Origin: Bacillota bacterium
Lineage (GTDB): Bacteria > Bacillota > Clostridia > Peptostreptococcales > Anaerovoracaceae
DNA: 64,000 nt
NCBI GenBank assembly: GCA_030526325.1
Contig: JAUNCY010000002.1
Span: 1 to 64,000 of the forward strand
Direction: 5' to 3'
Part shown: piece by piece, positions 19,330 to 27,345 of the stretch
Numbering within the stretch: position 1 is the first letter of the stretch
Layout of the letters: each line of letters begins with the position of its first letter
Translations under genes and position numbers: made by a program
The notes under the pieces: model-generated
What the model was told of the DNA's origin: nothing
The model's database searches: none
The model's input: only the letters and a program-made list of their open reading frames with translations

Positions 19330-19764
19330 ATGACTGTAAAACAGATATCTGTATTTATTGAGAATAAACCGGGTCGTCTGGCTGAATTTGCAGATATATT
19401 TTCCTGCAACAACATAGACATGCGCGCTATGAATATCGCGGAAACTCCGGATTTCGGAATACTCCGAATAATCGTGGAAGATCCGTACAATGCGGCACAG
19501 GTAATGAAGGAAGCAGGATATATCTCTTCCGTTACCGATGTACTTGCTGTTGCTGTTCCTGATAAACCGGGCAGCCTTCTCAATATTCTGACAATGCTTG
19601 GCGAAAACGGAATCAATCTTGAGTACACATATGCTTTCCCGACACGTCAGAAGGACACTGCTTATATGATTATGCGTGTTGTTGACAATGAAAAAGCAGC
19701 TCAGGTGCTTTTAAAGAACGGAATAAAGCTTGTTGCACAGGATGAACTCGGCAAATTATACTAA
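19330..19764 (+). CDS. Tandem ACT-domain protein
   Basis: A 144-residue protein made of two ACT domains. The first is TVKQISVFIENKPGRLAEF (residues 2-66); the second begins LAVAVPDKPGSLLNIL (about residues 71-140). ACT domains bind amino acids and regulate partner enzymes. Downstream of PaaK-type ligases such proteins probably sense aromatic or branched amino acids. ATG 19330 is chosen because TGGAGG (19316-19321) lies 8 nt upstream; an earlier in-frame ATG (19315) overlaps the ribosome site. A strong terminator follows. Confidence 0.8.
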   Translation: MTVKQISVFIENKPGRLAEFADIFSCNNIDMRAMNIAETPDFGILRIIVEDPYNAAQVMKEAGYISSVTDVLAVAVPDKPGSLLNILTMLGENGINLEYTYAFPTRQKDTAYMIMRVVDNEKAAQVLLKNGIKLVAQDELGKLY

Positions 19765-19786
19765 TAGCTTTTATTCAGGAAATCCG

Positions 19787-19812
19787 GGGCAGATTAACAT
19801 CTGCCCTTTTTT
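19787..19812 (+). terminator. Terminator after ACT gene
   Basis: GGGCAGAT (19787-19794) pairs perfectly with ATCTGCCC (19799-19806), 4-nt loop, then TTTTTT. Confidence 0.88.
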
Positions 19813-19849
19813 CTATATGTTCAGATTATTAACAGATTTTTCACGATAA

Positions 19850-19874
19850 ATCCCCGCGTTTTGGGCGCGGGGAT
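19850..19874 (-). terminator. Hairpin downstream of cotJC 3' part
   Basis: ATCCCCGCG (19850-19858) pairs perfectly with CGCGGGGAT (19866-19874) around a 7-nt loop, just below the cotJC stop at 19881. Read on the minus strand it is followed by only a short T run (TTTATCG), so the terminator is of moderate quality. It belongs to the ancestral cotJ operon. Confidence 0.55.
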
Positions 19875-19880
19875 AAGGTG

Positions 19881-20079
19881 TTATTTGTCAAAGGAAGGGT
19901 TAAAAGCATAGTAATTTTTGGAATTCAGCCTGTCTGTGGCTATTCTCAAAGCTTCGCCGAAGCGCTGGAAATGCACTATTTCCCTGGCTCTCAGGAATTT
20001 TATTACATCACACACGTCCGGGTCATCGGAAAGGCGGAGAATATTGTCGTAGGTAGTTCTTGCCTTTTGCTCTGCTGCG
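19881..20079 (-). pseudogene. cotJC: cotJC 3' part (codons 134-198), separated from its 5' part
   Basis: Sixty-five codons plus stop of the spore-coat manganese catalase CotJC. It starts in the 9-bp core at AAEQKARTTYDNILRLSDDP and runs through REIVHFQRFGEAL to a TAA at 19881. It has no start or ribosome site of its own. It contains the second pair of manganese ligands expected from Mn-catalases: Glu in AAEQ and His in REIVH, 33 residues apart as in the Lactobacillus enzyme. The matching 5' part (29711-30109) is 9.6 kb away on the same strand and in the same frame. Removing the DNA between the two core copies would join them into a 198-codon gene without frameshift. This is therefore an interrupted gene and not ordinary decay. 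Confidence 0.88.
20071..20079 (-). repeat. att core, left junction
   Basis: TCTGCTGCG on the plus strand (CGCAGCAGA in the cotJC sense), identical to 29703-29711. To its left is cotJC coding sequence; to its right is 75 bp of element DNA before the recombinase stop codon. Such closeness of recombinase and att site is typical of serine-integrase elements. Confidence 0.75.
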
Positions 20080-20154
20080 CTTTTGTAAAAACAACAGGCG
20101 CACGCAGGGAGCAGGGAAACCCATTCCCGGGAACAGCGGTATATCAGATGAGTG

Positions 20155-21759
20155 TCAGAATTTCCAGTGAATCTCAAGGGGCACATCTCTTGTTCCGGCA
20201 ATCCGCTTTCCGACGGAAATAAAGTCTATAAGGGTTTCAACTGCATCTCTGGTAAGCGGATCGAAGGTCAGATATTTTTCGACTGTGTCCCGGGGGCTTA
20301 AGGCCTCCGTTTCTTTTTCGGTATCTTCAGACTGTATTACGTGTCCTGTTCTCGCAGAATTGAGCTGTTTGCCGGCTTCGCTGACAGCCTGTTCCAGCCT
20401 GAGGCGCTCGGAGCAGAGGTGTTCGTAAATTTCGTAATAATCCCGGTCTGAAATAAGCCCTTTCGTCTTATCTATATAAAGCTCCCTGATAGCTTCGGTA
20501 CATTCCGAGGCTTTATTTAGCTGGGAGGAAATGACTGCTTTCAGAAATTCTCCGTCCCCGGGGCAGGCCTCCGGCAGTTTGATTTCATGCTCCAGACGAT
20601 CTATATCAAGATATTTACTGGAAAGCAGGACAAGTTCATTCTTTACGATTTCTTCAAGCTTATCTGTGGATATGAAGGCGCCGGGGCAGGCTTCTGCAGA
20701 AACGTGATGAGTTGAGCACTGAAGATAATGTCTGCCGCGGCTTTTAGAGGAGCGAAGGCTGCTGCCGCAGTACAGGCAGCGGGTTTTACCGGAAAAGATG
20801 CCGACGGTACCGGAGGAAAAAGGTTTGGAACGGCGGGCCAGCAGAATCTGAACTCTGTCCCACAGTTCCCTGTCTATTATAGGTTCGTGGGTGCCCTCTG
20901 CAATATACCATTCGCTTCTGGGCCGGGAACGGTTCTTTTTTGTTTTATAAGAAATGCTTCCGTGTTTTCCCTGAACCATATTTCCGATATATATTTCGTT
21001 TTTCAGCATATCGGATATTGCGGAGTATTTCCAAAGGGTACTGTTTCTGTTCCCGGGCTGTTTATAGCGCAGTCCTTTAAGCCGTTTGTATTCTGTAGGG
21101 TTGGGAATTCCTCTTTCGTTCAGGATTCTTGCTATGGCGGTTTTCCCGAAACCCCGGGAATAAAGGGAAAAAACCTCTCTTACCACGGAGGCTGCCTCCT
21201 CGTCTACAACCAGATGTCCTTTGCGCCGGGGGTCTTTCATATAGCCGTAAAGGGCGAAGGAGCCTATGTGGAAGCCGTTAATACGCCTGTTTGTAAGTAC
21301 GCTTCGGATGTTTTCAGACATATCCTCCAGATACCACTCGTTTATAAGTCCGTTTATCTGACGGGATTTTTTGTTGCCTTTGTCCGCCGTGTCTACATTA
21401 TCTACGACGCCGACAAATCTTATTCCCCAGGAGGGGAACAGGCCGTGTATGTATTTTTCCACCAGCTCCATTTCTCTGGTGAACCGGGACTGGGTTTTGC
21501 AGAGTATTATGTCAAATCTTCCGGCTTCTGCATCCTTCAGCAGCCGGAGAAATTCAGGCCGGTTTCTGTCCGAGCCGGTACGGTTGTCGTCGCTGTATAC
21601 ATCGTAAATTTCCCAGCCCTGTTCTGCCGCATACTCCAGCAGCAGGCTTTTCTGATTCTGTATGCTGGAGCTCTCGAGGGCTGCGCAGCTTTTATCTCTG
21701 TCTTCTTCGGAGAGACGGCAGTAAACAGCAGCTTTCATGCCGAAGTCACCATTTCTCAT
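20155..21759 (-). CDS. Large serine recombinase
   Basis: A 534-residue site-specific recombinase of the large serine (resolvase/invertase) family. The catalytic Ser is Ser17 in VYCRLSEEDR, with the supporting Arg region in TQSRFTREMELVEKY. A recombinase domain follows (about residues 170-280, IGSFALYGYMKD). Next come a zinc ribbon (TRCLYCGSSLRS, then LQCSTHH and AEACPG), and a Leu/Glu-rich coiled coil from about 400. SpoIVCA (500) and SprA (545) are of this class and size. ATG 21759 follows GGAG at 7 nt. The gene lies at the end of the element, 75 bp from the left core, transcribed toward the cotJC 3' part. A terminator-like hairpin stands right before its ribosome site. Confidence 0.9.
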   Translation of the reverse strand: MRNGDFGMKAAVYCRLSEEDRDKSCAALESSSIQNQKSLLLEYAAEQGWEIYDVYSDDNRTGSDRNRPEFLRLLKDAEAGRFDIILCKTQSRFTREMELVEKYIHGLFPSWGIRFVGVVDNVDTADKGNKKSRQINGLINEWYLEDMSENIRSVLTNRRINGFHIGSFALYGYMKDPRRKGHLVVDEEAASVVREVFSLYSRGFGKTAIARILNERGIPNPTEYKRLKGLRYKQPGNRNSTLWKYSAISDMLKNEIYIGNMVQGKHGSISYKTKKNRSRPRSEWYIAEGTHEPIIDRELWDRVQILLARRSKPFSSGTVGIFSGKTRCLYCGSSLRSSKSRGRHYLQCSTHHVSAEACPGAFISTDKLEEIVKNELVLLSSKYLDIDRLEHEIKLPEACPGDGEFLKAVISSQLNKASECTEAIRELYIDKTKGLISDRDYYEIYEHLCSERLRLEQAVSEAGKQLNSARTGHVIQSEDTEKETEALSPRDTVEKYLTFDPLTRDAVETLIDFISVGKRIAGTRDVPLEIHWKF

Positions 21760-21770
21760 TTCTCTTCTCC

Positions 21771-21814
21771 TGAAAAAATAAGCTGCCTGCGCGGAGCAGT
21801 CCGCACAGAGCAGC
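21771..21814 (-). terminator. Terminator/attenuator directly ahead of the recombinase
   Basis: On the minus strand GCTGC (21814-21810) and CTGTGCGGA (21808-21800) pair with TCCGCGCAG (21795-21787) and GCAGC (21786-21782). There is one bulged base and one G-U pair, with a 4-nt loop, then TTATTTTTT. It lies between the 46-aa gene and the recombinase ribosome site, so transcription of the recombinase may depend on readthrough. Confidence 0.75.
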
Positions 21815-21827
21815 CTTTATTCAAAAC

Positions 21828-21968
21828 TTATTTGCCGGAGCCTTTTTTCGCTGAGGACCTGTTTATCAGCTCCGATATTTTCCTTGCAAACAGATCTTTT
21901 TCGGGACAGTCTTTCCCCGTAATGAAGACGTTCTTTAAGATTTTCTCATTATTCCATGAAGGATTCAC
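21828..21968 (-). CDS. 46-aa protein ahead of recombinase; candidate directionality factor
   Basis: A short gene starting GTG 21968 with a strong ribosome site (AAAGGAGG, about 8 nt away). It begins MNPSWNNEKILKNVFITGKD, continues with CPEKDLFARKISELIN and ends with a basic tail SAKKGSGK. I do not recognise a family. It lies immediately upstream of the serine recombinase, on the same strand, behind a sigma-E-like promoter. Large serine recombinases need a small recombination directionality factor to excise (SprB, 58 aa, in SPbeta), so that role is a reasonable guess. An unrelated small regulator or a conserved recombinase-leader protein is possible. Confidence 0.6.
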   Translation of the reverse strand: MNPSWNNEKILKNVFITGKDCPEKDLFARKISELINRSSAKKGSGK

Positions 21969-22001
21969 GGTATCAGCCTCCTTTTTTTCATGATATATTT
22001 G

Positions 22002-22030
22002 AGTATATGAAGGAGAAGCTTCCCGTATGA
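22002..22030 (-). promoter_or_regulatory. Sigma-E-like (mother-cell) promoter for the 46-aa gene and recombinase
   Basis: On the minus strand TCATACG (22030-22024) and CATATACT (22009-22002) are separated by exactly 14 bp. The Bacillus sigma-E consensus is about kmATATT-N14-CATACAmT; this matches 5/7 and 7/8 positions. It sits between the apbE stop (22031) and GTG 21968, leaving a leader of about 25-30 nt. No good TTGACA/TATAAT pair overlaps it. Confidence 0.6.
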
Positions 22031-23044
22031 TTATTTGCTTTCGAAATCGGCAAATCTCGCGGAATAATGCAGTTTATAATCCTTTGTTACGAAAACCGCT
22101 TCTATCCCTTCGAGACTGTCGATAAGGGAAAGGCCTTTTTCAACACCCAATGTAAAGCAGACTGTGCTGAGGGCGTCTCCGTCCGCGGAACTGTCACTGA
22201 TTATGGATACGGCGAGGAGCTCATTGTCAAAGGGACGTCCTGTGTCGGGATTTAGAATGTGATGGTACATTACTCCGTCCTGCTCAAAGGAGCGCTCGTA
22301 TATGCCCGAGGTTACCACTGATTTTTGGGAAACACTGACATTTGTTATTGTTTCGGTTCTGTCCTTGAAAGGATACTGGATTCCTATGATGTAATCGCTG
22401 CCGTCGGGTTTGCTGCCGAGGCACATTATATTACCTCCCAGGTCTATTATTGCGGAGGTTTCGCCGTTTTCTAAAATAAATTCCGCAAGCCTGTCGGCAA
22501 TGTAGCCTTTGGCCGCAGCACCCAGATCTATCACTGCAGCAGGGTCATTTCGGGTGACTGTGTTTCCTTCGATGGTGATATTGCGGTAATCCACATGCGG
22601 AAGGGCAGTGTCGAGTTCTTCATCGGAAGGAACTCTGTGAGTATCGGAAGAAAAAGAATACATATCGCTGATTTCGCCCATTGTGATGTCGAAGGAGCCG
22701 TCCGAAATCTCGCAGAAATGAATGGCAGTCTTTAAAACGGAAAGCAAATCGTCTGACACCTCCATGCTGTCGGAATGGTTCAGAGCATACAGTTCGCTGT
22801 GTTCATTTGTGCGGGAGAAAATCATTTCGTACCTTCTGCATTCGTCAAAACATTTTTGAATAAGTTCGCTGTTTTCGCTGTATAAAGTGACGGTAACCAG
22901 GGTATCCAGCATAAATATAGAATCTGAAATTTTATCCTTATTATAATCAGACGATATCCAACGTACTCCGAGTATTATTGCAATAACGATAGATAAAATG
23001 AGGATTAAAATAGGTTTTCGCCAAACCTGACTTTTTTTGGGCAT
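22031..23044 (-). CDS. apbE: FAD:protein FMN transferase
   Basis: A 337-residue exported, membrane-anchored enzyme (hydrophobic residues about 10-27) that attaches FMN covalently to Thr of flavoproteins. Family motifs: FMLDTLVTVTLYS at the start of the domain, DGSFDITMG, AVIDLGAAAKGYIADRLAEF, AIIDLGGNIMCLG and YHHILNPDTGRP. It is divergent from rnfC. Its likely targets are RnfG (SGATISS) and RnfD (DYVTTPST), the FMN-carrying Rnf subunits. ATG 23044 follows AAGGAGATTATC. It is within the cotJC element, so flavinyl transferase and its substrates are kept together. Confidence 0.92.
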   Translation of the reverse strand: MPKKSQVWRKPILILILSIVIAIILGVRWISSDYNKDKISDSIFMLDTLVTVTLYSENSELIQKCFDECRRYEMIFSRTNEHSELYALNHSDSMEVSDDLLSVLKTAIHFCEISDGSFDITMGEISDMYSFSSDTHRVPSDEELDTALPHVDYRNITIEGNTVTRNDPAAVIDLGAAAKGYIADRLAEFILENGETSAIIDLGGNIMCLGSKPDGSDYIIGIQYPFKDRTETITNVSVSQKSVVTSGIYERSFEQDGVMYHHILNPDTGRPFDNELLAVSIISDSSADGDALSTVCFTLGVEKGLSLIDSLEGIEAVFVTKDYKLHYSARFADFESK

Positions 23045-23204
23045 GATAATCTCCTTGATATAAAAATAACAACTTGTTAAAATTGGCGTAAGTTAATATA
23101 TTATCTCGTTATTTTTGTTTTTTTGCAATACTTTTTTAAGTCTGACAAGGCTGGTATAAGAAATAGTTTTGGTAATTTAAGAAAGATTTAAAGGAGGAAG
23201 AAGA

Positions 23205-24575
23205 GTGGCAATCAAGTTACTGCAAGGTGTTCACGTTCCTCACAGAAAGAACACCGCAGAATGTGTACCTGTGAGAATGCCGGCTCCCGAAACGGTAAGA
23301 ATTCCTATGTCAATGCACATAGGTGCACCGGCGAAGCCCGTTGTTAAACCGGGCGACGAGGTCAAGGTGGGCCAGCTTATAGCTGAAGCAGGCGGATTTG
23401 TTTCATCGCCTATTTATTCAAGCGTTTCAGGTAAAGTTAAAAAATTTGAAGACATACTTATGTTTAACGGTTCATACTGCCCTGCAGCAGTGATAGAGAG
23501 CGACGGGGAGCAGGCAGTTTATGAAGAATTAAAAGCACCGCAGGTTGAAAGCTTCCAGGATTTTATAGAAGCAGTTAAAAACAGCGGAGTTGTAGGTCTG
23601 GGAGGAGCTGGTTTCCCGACTGCCGTTAAACTGAACACAGATCCGTCAAAGGTAGATTACATTTGCGTAAACGGAGCAGAATGCGAGCCGTATATTACTG
23701 CGGATACTCGTACAATGCTGGATGATTCGCAGCTGCTTGTTGACGGTATTATGCTTTTAAAGAAATATCTTCAGCCGGAAAAAGTGTATATAGGCATTGA
23801 AGATAACAAACCGCAGTGTATTTTAAAATTAAAAGAATTGTGCAAGGATATTGAGGGTGTGGAAGTGTCGGCGCTTCCGGCACTTTATCCTCAGGGCGGT
23901 GAAAAAGTACTAATCCACAATACAACAGGAAGAATAGTTCCGGAGGGAAAGCTTCCTATCGATGTAGGATGCATAGTAATCAACACAACCACAACAGTTG
24001 CAATCGCACGTTATATTCAGACTGGTATGCCTCTGGTGGAGAAATACGTTACTGTTGACGGAAGTGCTGTAAAATCACCTAAAAATGTCATCGCGCCTAT
24101 CGGCACCGCGGTAAAAGATGTAATCGAATTCGCCGGCGGCCTTAAATGCGAAGCGAAGAAGATGATATTCGGAGGCCTCATGATGGGAATTTCGTTCCCG
24201 GATGAAAATGCTCCGGTAGTAAAAAATACTAACGCAATTTTATGTCTTGATGAAAAGGATGCAACACCGCCTCCTGTGACAGCATGTATAAAATGCGGAA
24301 GATGTATTGCACATTGCCCGCTCAATCTTATGCCTGCAAATATTGATACAGCATATCAGCTCAACAGACCTGAGGAACTTAAGGCCCTCAAGGTAAATAT
24401 CTGTATGGAATGCGGATGCTGCGCTTTTGCATGCCCGGCAAAGAGACCTCTGGTGCAGGTAAACAAGCTTGCCAAGGCTATGCTCAACAAGTATAACGCC
24501 GAACAGAAGGCTGCCGCTGAAAAGGCAAAAGCCAAGGAAGAGGCAGAGAAGAAGGAGGCGAATACAAATGAATAA
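23205..24575 (+). CDS. rnfC: Rnf complex subunit RnfC
   Basis: The 456-residue NADH-site subunit of the Rnf complex, which oxidises ferredoxin with NAD+ and pumps Na+ or H+. An N-terminal barrel-sandwich (GAPAKPVVKPGDEVKVGQLI) precedes the NADH/FMN Rossmann part (VVGLGGAGFPTAVKL, ICVNGAECEPYITAD). Two [4Fe-4S] motifs lie near residues 365-415: CIKCGRCIAHCPLNLMP and CMECGCCAFACPAKRP. The C-terminal tail is Lys/Ala/Glu-rich. GTG 23205 follows AAAGGAGGAAGA. First gene of rnfCDGEAB, divergent from apbE. Confidence 0.95.
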   Translation: MAIKLLQGVHVPHRKNTAECVPVRMPAPETVRIPMSMHIGAPAKPVVKPGDEVKVGQLIAEAGGFVSSPIYSSVSGKVKKFEDILMFNGSYCPAAVIESDGEQAVYEELKAPQVESFQDFIEAVKNSGVVGLGGAGFPTAVKLNTDPSKVDYICVNGAECEPYITADTRTMLDDSQLLVDGIMLLKKYLQPEKVYIGIEDNKPQCILKLKELCKDIEGVEVSALPALYPQGGEKVLIHNTTGRIVPEGKLPIDVGCIVINTTTTVAIARYIQTGMPLVEKYVTVDGSAVKSPKNVIAPIGTAVKDVIEFAGGLKCEAKKMIFGGLMMGISFPDENAPVVKNTNAILCLDEKDATPPPVTACIKCGRCIAHCPLNLMPANIDTAYQLNRPEELKALKVNICMECGCCAFACPAKRPLVQVNKLAKAMLNKYNAEQKAAAEKAKAKEEAEKKEANTNE

Positions 24576-25494
24576 TAAGATCGTATCGGTTTCTCCGCAT
24601 ATTCGCTCAAAGGTTTCAACTTCAACAATAATGCGGGATGTGCTCATTGCTCTTTGCCCTGCACTTATTGCCGGAATCATTATTTTCGGAGTGCGCGCAC
24701 TGGCAGTTGCGGCTGTGTGTGTTGGCACAGCGGTATTTTTCGAATGGGCATTTGAAAAAATATGTAAAAGACCAAATACAGTGGGAGACTTATCTGCAGC
24801 TGTAACAGGACTGCTTCTGGCTCTCAATCTGCCGGTGGACATTCCTTTCTGGCAGGCTGCGTTTGGTTCACTGGTTGCAATCGTTGTAGTAAAACAGCTG
24901 TTCGGAGGCATAGGTTACAACTTTGCCAACCCGGCTATTACAGCTCGTATAGTAATGCTTATTGCGTTCTCCGGCACAATGACAACCTGGGCTATACCTA
25001 ATTTCGCTGATGCTGTTTCCTCAGCGACACCTCTGGTTGCACTTAAGGCAGGAGCTGCGGACGCAACAATAGGTCAGCTCTTCTTAGGAACAGTAGGAGG
25101 ATGTCTCGGCGAAACAAGTGCTCTGGCACTGCTCATCGGCGGAATATATCTCCTGGCCAAAAAAGTTATCACATGGCATGCACCTGTGGCTTTCATAGGC
25201 ACAGTATTCGTTCTTTCTCTTATTAAAGGCGGATTCGGATTTGCGGTTGCCGAAATCTTCGCAGGCGGCCTGTTCCTGGGCGCATTCTTCATGGCTACAG
25301 ACTATGTAACAACACCGTCAACAAAATGGGGACGTTTGATATTCGGTATCGGCTGCGGCTTAATTACATGCCTGATTCGTTTCTTCGGAAACTATCCTGA
25401 AGGTGTATCCTTCTCCATACTGTTTATGAACATACTGACTCCTTACATCAGTAAATGGACTGCGACAAAACCGTTGGGAGGTGCTAAGATATGA
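24568..25494 (+). CDS. rnfD: Rnf complex subunit RnfD
   Basis: A 308-residue integral membrane subunit with about 9-10 hydrophobic segments, carrying covalent FMN. The attachment region is MATDYVTTPSTKWGR (Thr ester), the target of ApbE. It starts MNNKIVSVSPHIRSKVST at ATG 24568, overlapping the rnfC stop by 8 nt, with GAAGGAGG upstream; a longer in-frame reading is basic nonsense inside rnfC. Essential for the ion-translocating core with RnfA, RnfE and RnfG. Confidence 0.94.
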   Translation: MNNKIVSVSPHIRSKVSTSTIMRDVLIALCPALIAGIIIFGVRALAVAAVCVGTAVFFEWAFEKICKRPNTVGDLSAAVTGLLLALNLPVDIPFWQAAFGSLVAIVVVKQLFGGIGYNFANPAITARIVMLIAFSGTMTTWAIPNFADAVSSATPLVALKAGAADATIGQLFLGTVGGCLGETSALALLIGGIYLLAKKVITWHAPVAFIGTVFVLSLIKGGFGFAVAEIFAGGLFLGAFFMATDYVTTPSTKWGRLIFGIGCGLITCLIRFFGNYPEGVSFSILFMNILTPYISKWTATKPLGGAKI

Positions 25495-26030
25495 AATCCA
25501 ATGCGGCAAATGATTTTGTAAAGCCTATTCTGGTTCTTGCTCTTATATGCCTGGTTATGAGCGCAACTCTGGCACTGATAAATTCCGTAACCAGACCTAT
25601 TATTGAAGACACCGAAGCTAAGATTGCTGAGGCTGCAAGAATGGAGGTTCTTCCTGAGGCTGACGGTTTTAACGAACTTGACATCGACATTCCGGAAGAC
25701 AGCTCCGTTACAGCGGTTTACGAGGCAACTAACGGTGCAGGATATGTGTTTATGGTAACTGAAGACGGTTACGGCGGAAAAGACACATTAAATATCATAT
25801 GCAGTATTGACGGCGACGGAAATATTGTAGACTCAAAGACTCTGTCTCATGCGGAAACTGCCGGACTGGGATCAAAGATTATGGAAGACGGCTTCAAAGG
25901 TCAGTTTATGGGAATGGATTCATCGGAAATCGAAAACATAGACCGTATCTCGGGAGCGACAATTTCATCAAACCATTATCTGGACGGTATCCGTGCAGCG
26001 TTTGAAGTATACGAAACAATTGAGAAGTAA
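25491..26030 (+). CDS. rnfG: Rnf complex subunit RnfG
   Basis: A 179-residue subunit with one N-terminal membrane helix (residues about 10-32) and an extracytoplasmic FMN-binding domain. The covalent FMN motif SGATISS is at about residues 153-159 (DRISGATISSNHYLDG). SHAETAGLGSKIME is a family hallmark. The start overlaps rnfD as ATGA. Its FMN is installed by ApbE. Confidence 0.94.
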   Translation: MKSNAANDFVKPILVLALICLVMSATLALINSVTRPIIEDTEAKIAEAARMEVLPEADGFNELDIDIPEDSSVTAVYEATNGAGYVFMVTEDGYGGKDTLNIICSIDGDGNIVDSKTLSHAETAGLGSKIMEDGFKGQFMGMDSSEIENIDRISGATISSNHYLDGIRAAFEVYETIEK

Positions 26031-26042
26031 GGAGGCGGAGAG

Positions 26043-26738
26043 ATGAACAACAAACTTAAAGTTTTGACAAACGGAATAATAAAAGAAAATCCGGTTCTTG
26101 TTCTGGTTCTCGGAGCCTGCCCTGTGCTGGCTACAACCACTCAGGCTTCCAACGCTCTGGGCATGGGCGCTGCGGCAACCGCGGTACTGCTCTGCTCCAA
26201 TGTGTTTATTTCACTGTTAAGAAAAGTGATACCGGATAAAGTACGTATTCCGTGCTATATTGTTTTAATAGCCAGCTTTGTAACCATCGTACAGATGGTG
26301 CTTAATGCTTATGTATATTCAGTTTACGATGCTCTCGGCATATTCCTGCCGCTGATAGTAGTAAACTGCATCATCCTCGGCCGTGCCGAGATGTTTGCCA
26401 ATAAAAACAGCGTTGTGGATTCGGCTCTTGATGCTATAGGAATGGGCATAGGATTTACCCTCACTCTGTTTATAATGGCTTCTGTTCGTGAAATATTCGG
26501 AAACGGAACCTGGTACGGAATTCCTATTCCTGTACTGGCAGACAATCCGATTTCAATTATGACCATGGCTCCGGGCGGATTCTTTGTATTCGGTGTTCTG
26601 ATAGCTCTGGTTAACAAATTCGGTAAGCATAAGCCTAAGAAATCCGACTTCGGATGCGAGGGCTGTCCTTCTGCAGCTGCCTGCGGAAAGCTTGGCTGTG
26701 CGGCTTGCGATGAAGAAAGAAAGGAGGCTGAAGCATAA
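26043..26738 (+). CDS. rnfE: Rnf complex subunit RnfE
   Basis: A 231-residue membrane subunit of the RnfA/RnfE/NqrD pair, with six hydrophobic helices and the conserved opening KENPVLVLVLGACPVLATTT. The membrane Cys residues that hold the RnfA-RnfE [2Fe-2S] site lie in GACPVLA and VVNCIILGRAEMFA. The C-terminus is unusual: a hydrophilic Cys-rich tail (DFGCEGCPSAAACGKL then GCAACDEE) that resembles a small metal-binding site. The stop overlaps the rnfA start by 1 nt. Confidence 0.93.
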   Translation: MNNKLKVLTNGIIKENPVLVLVLGACPVLATTTQASNALGMGAAATAVLLCSNVFISLLRKVIPDKVRIPCYIVLIASFVTIVQMVLNAYVYSVYDALGIFLPLIVVNCIILGRAEMFANKNSVVDSALDAIGMGIGFTLTLFIMASVREIFGNGTWYGIPIPVLADNPISIMTMAPGGFFVFGVLIALVNKFGKHKPKKSDFGCEGCPSAAACGKLGCAACDEERKEAEA

Positions 26739-27328
26739 TGAAAGAATTGATAGTTATACTTCTGACTACGGTTTTCATAAACAACTATGTTTTACAGCAG
26801 TTCCTGGGTATTTGTCCGTTCCTCGGCGTTTCAAAGAAGGTTGACCAGGCTACGGGCATGTCGGCAGCGGTTATTTTTGTAATGCTTATGGCTACAGCGG
26901 TTACCTGGCCGATACAGAATTTCGTACTTAATCCTAACGGACTGGGATATATGCAGACAATAGTATTCATTCTGGTTATTGCTTCCCTGGTTCAGCTTGT
27001 TGAAATAGTGCTTAAGAAATATATTCCTGCACTTCACGCTTCTCTGGGTGTTTATCTCCCTCTGATTACAACAAACTGTGCCGTTCTGGGCGTTTGTATC
27101 AGCAATATAGATTCAGAATATACATTTATTCAGGCAATATTCAATTCACTGGGCGCAGGCATCGGCTTCCTTCTTGCTATGGTTCTGTTTGCCGGTGTAA
27201 GAAGCCGTGTAGAGGAAAACAATGCTCCTGCAAGCATTAAAGGTCTGCCTATCACACTTATCTCGGCTGCTATATTATCTGTATCTTTCTTCGGCTTTGC
27301 CGGTGTAATCGACAATATCTTTGGTTAA
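26738..27328 (+). CDS. rnfA: Rnf complex subunit RnfA
   Basis: A 196-residue membrane subunit homologous to RnfE in inverted topology, with six helices. NYVLQQFLGICPFLGVS and LITTNCAVLGVCIS carry the Cys residues of the intramembrane iron-sulfur site. It begins in the rnfE stop (TAATG arrangement), so translation is coupled. Length matches the family (about 190-195). Confidence 0.94.
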   Translation: MKELIVILLTTVFINNYVLQQFLGICPFLGVSKKVDQATGMSAAVIFVMLMATAVTWPIQNFVLNPNGLGYMQTIVFILVIASLVQLVEIVLKKYIPALHASLGVYLPLITTNCAVLGVCISNIDSEYTFIQAIFNSLGAGIGFLLAMVLFAGVRSRVEENNAPASIKGLPITLISAAILSVSFFGFAGVIDNIFG

Positions 27329-27345
27329 GAAGGGGGATATAGAAC

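Noticed and set aside
19878-20222. 114-codon plus-strand frame across the left junction
   Set aside because: It is antisense to the cotJC 3' part, whose protein similarity is clear, and crosses the att core.
20728-21993. 421-codon plus-strand frame over the recombinase
   Set aside because: Antisense to the well-marked serine recombinase and the 46-aa gene; no ribosome site or family motif.
23063-23098. Possible Rex operator upstream of rnfC (TTGTTAAAA half-site)
   Set aside because: The second half expected 4 bp away is missing; only one half matches TTGTTAANNNNTTAACAA.
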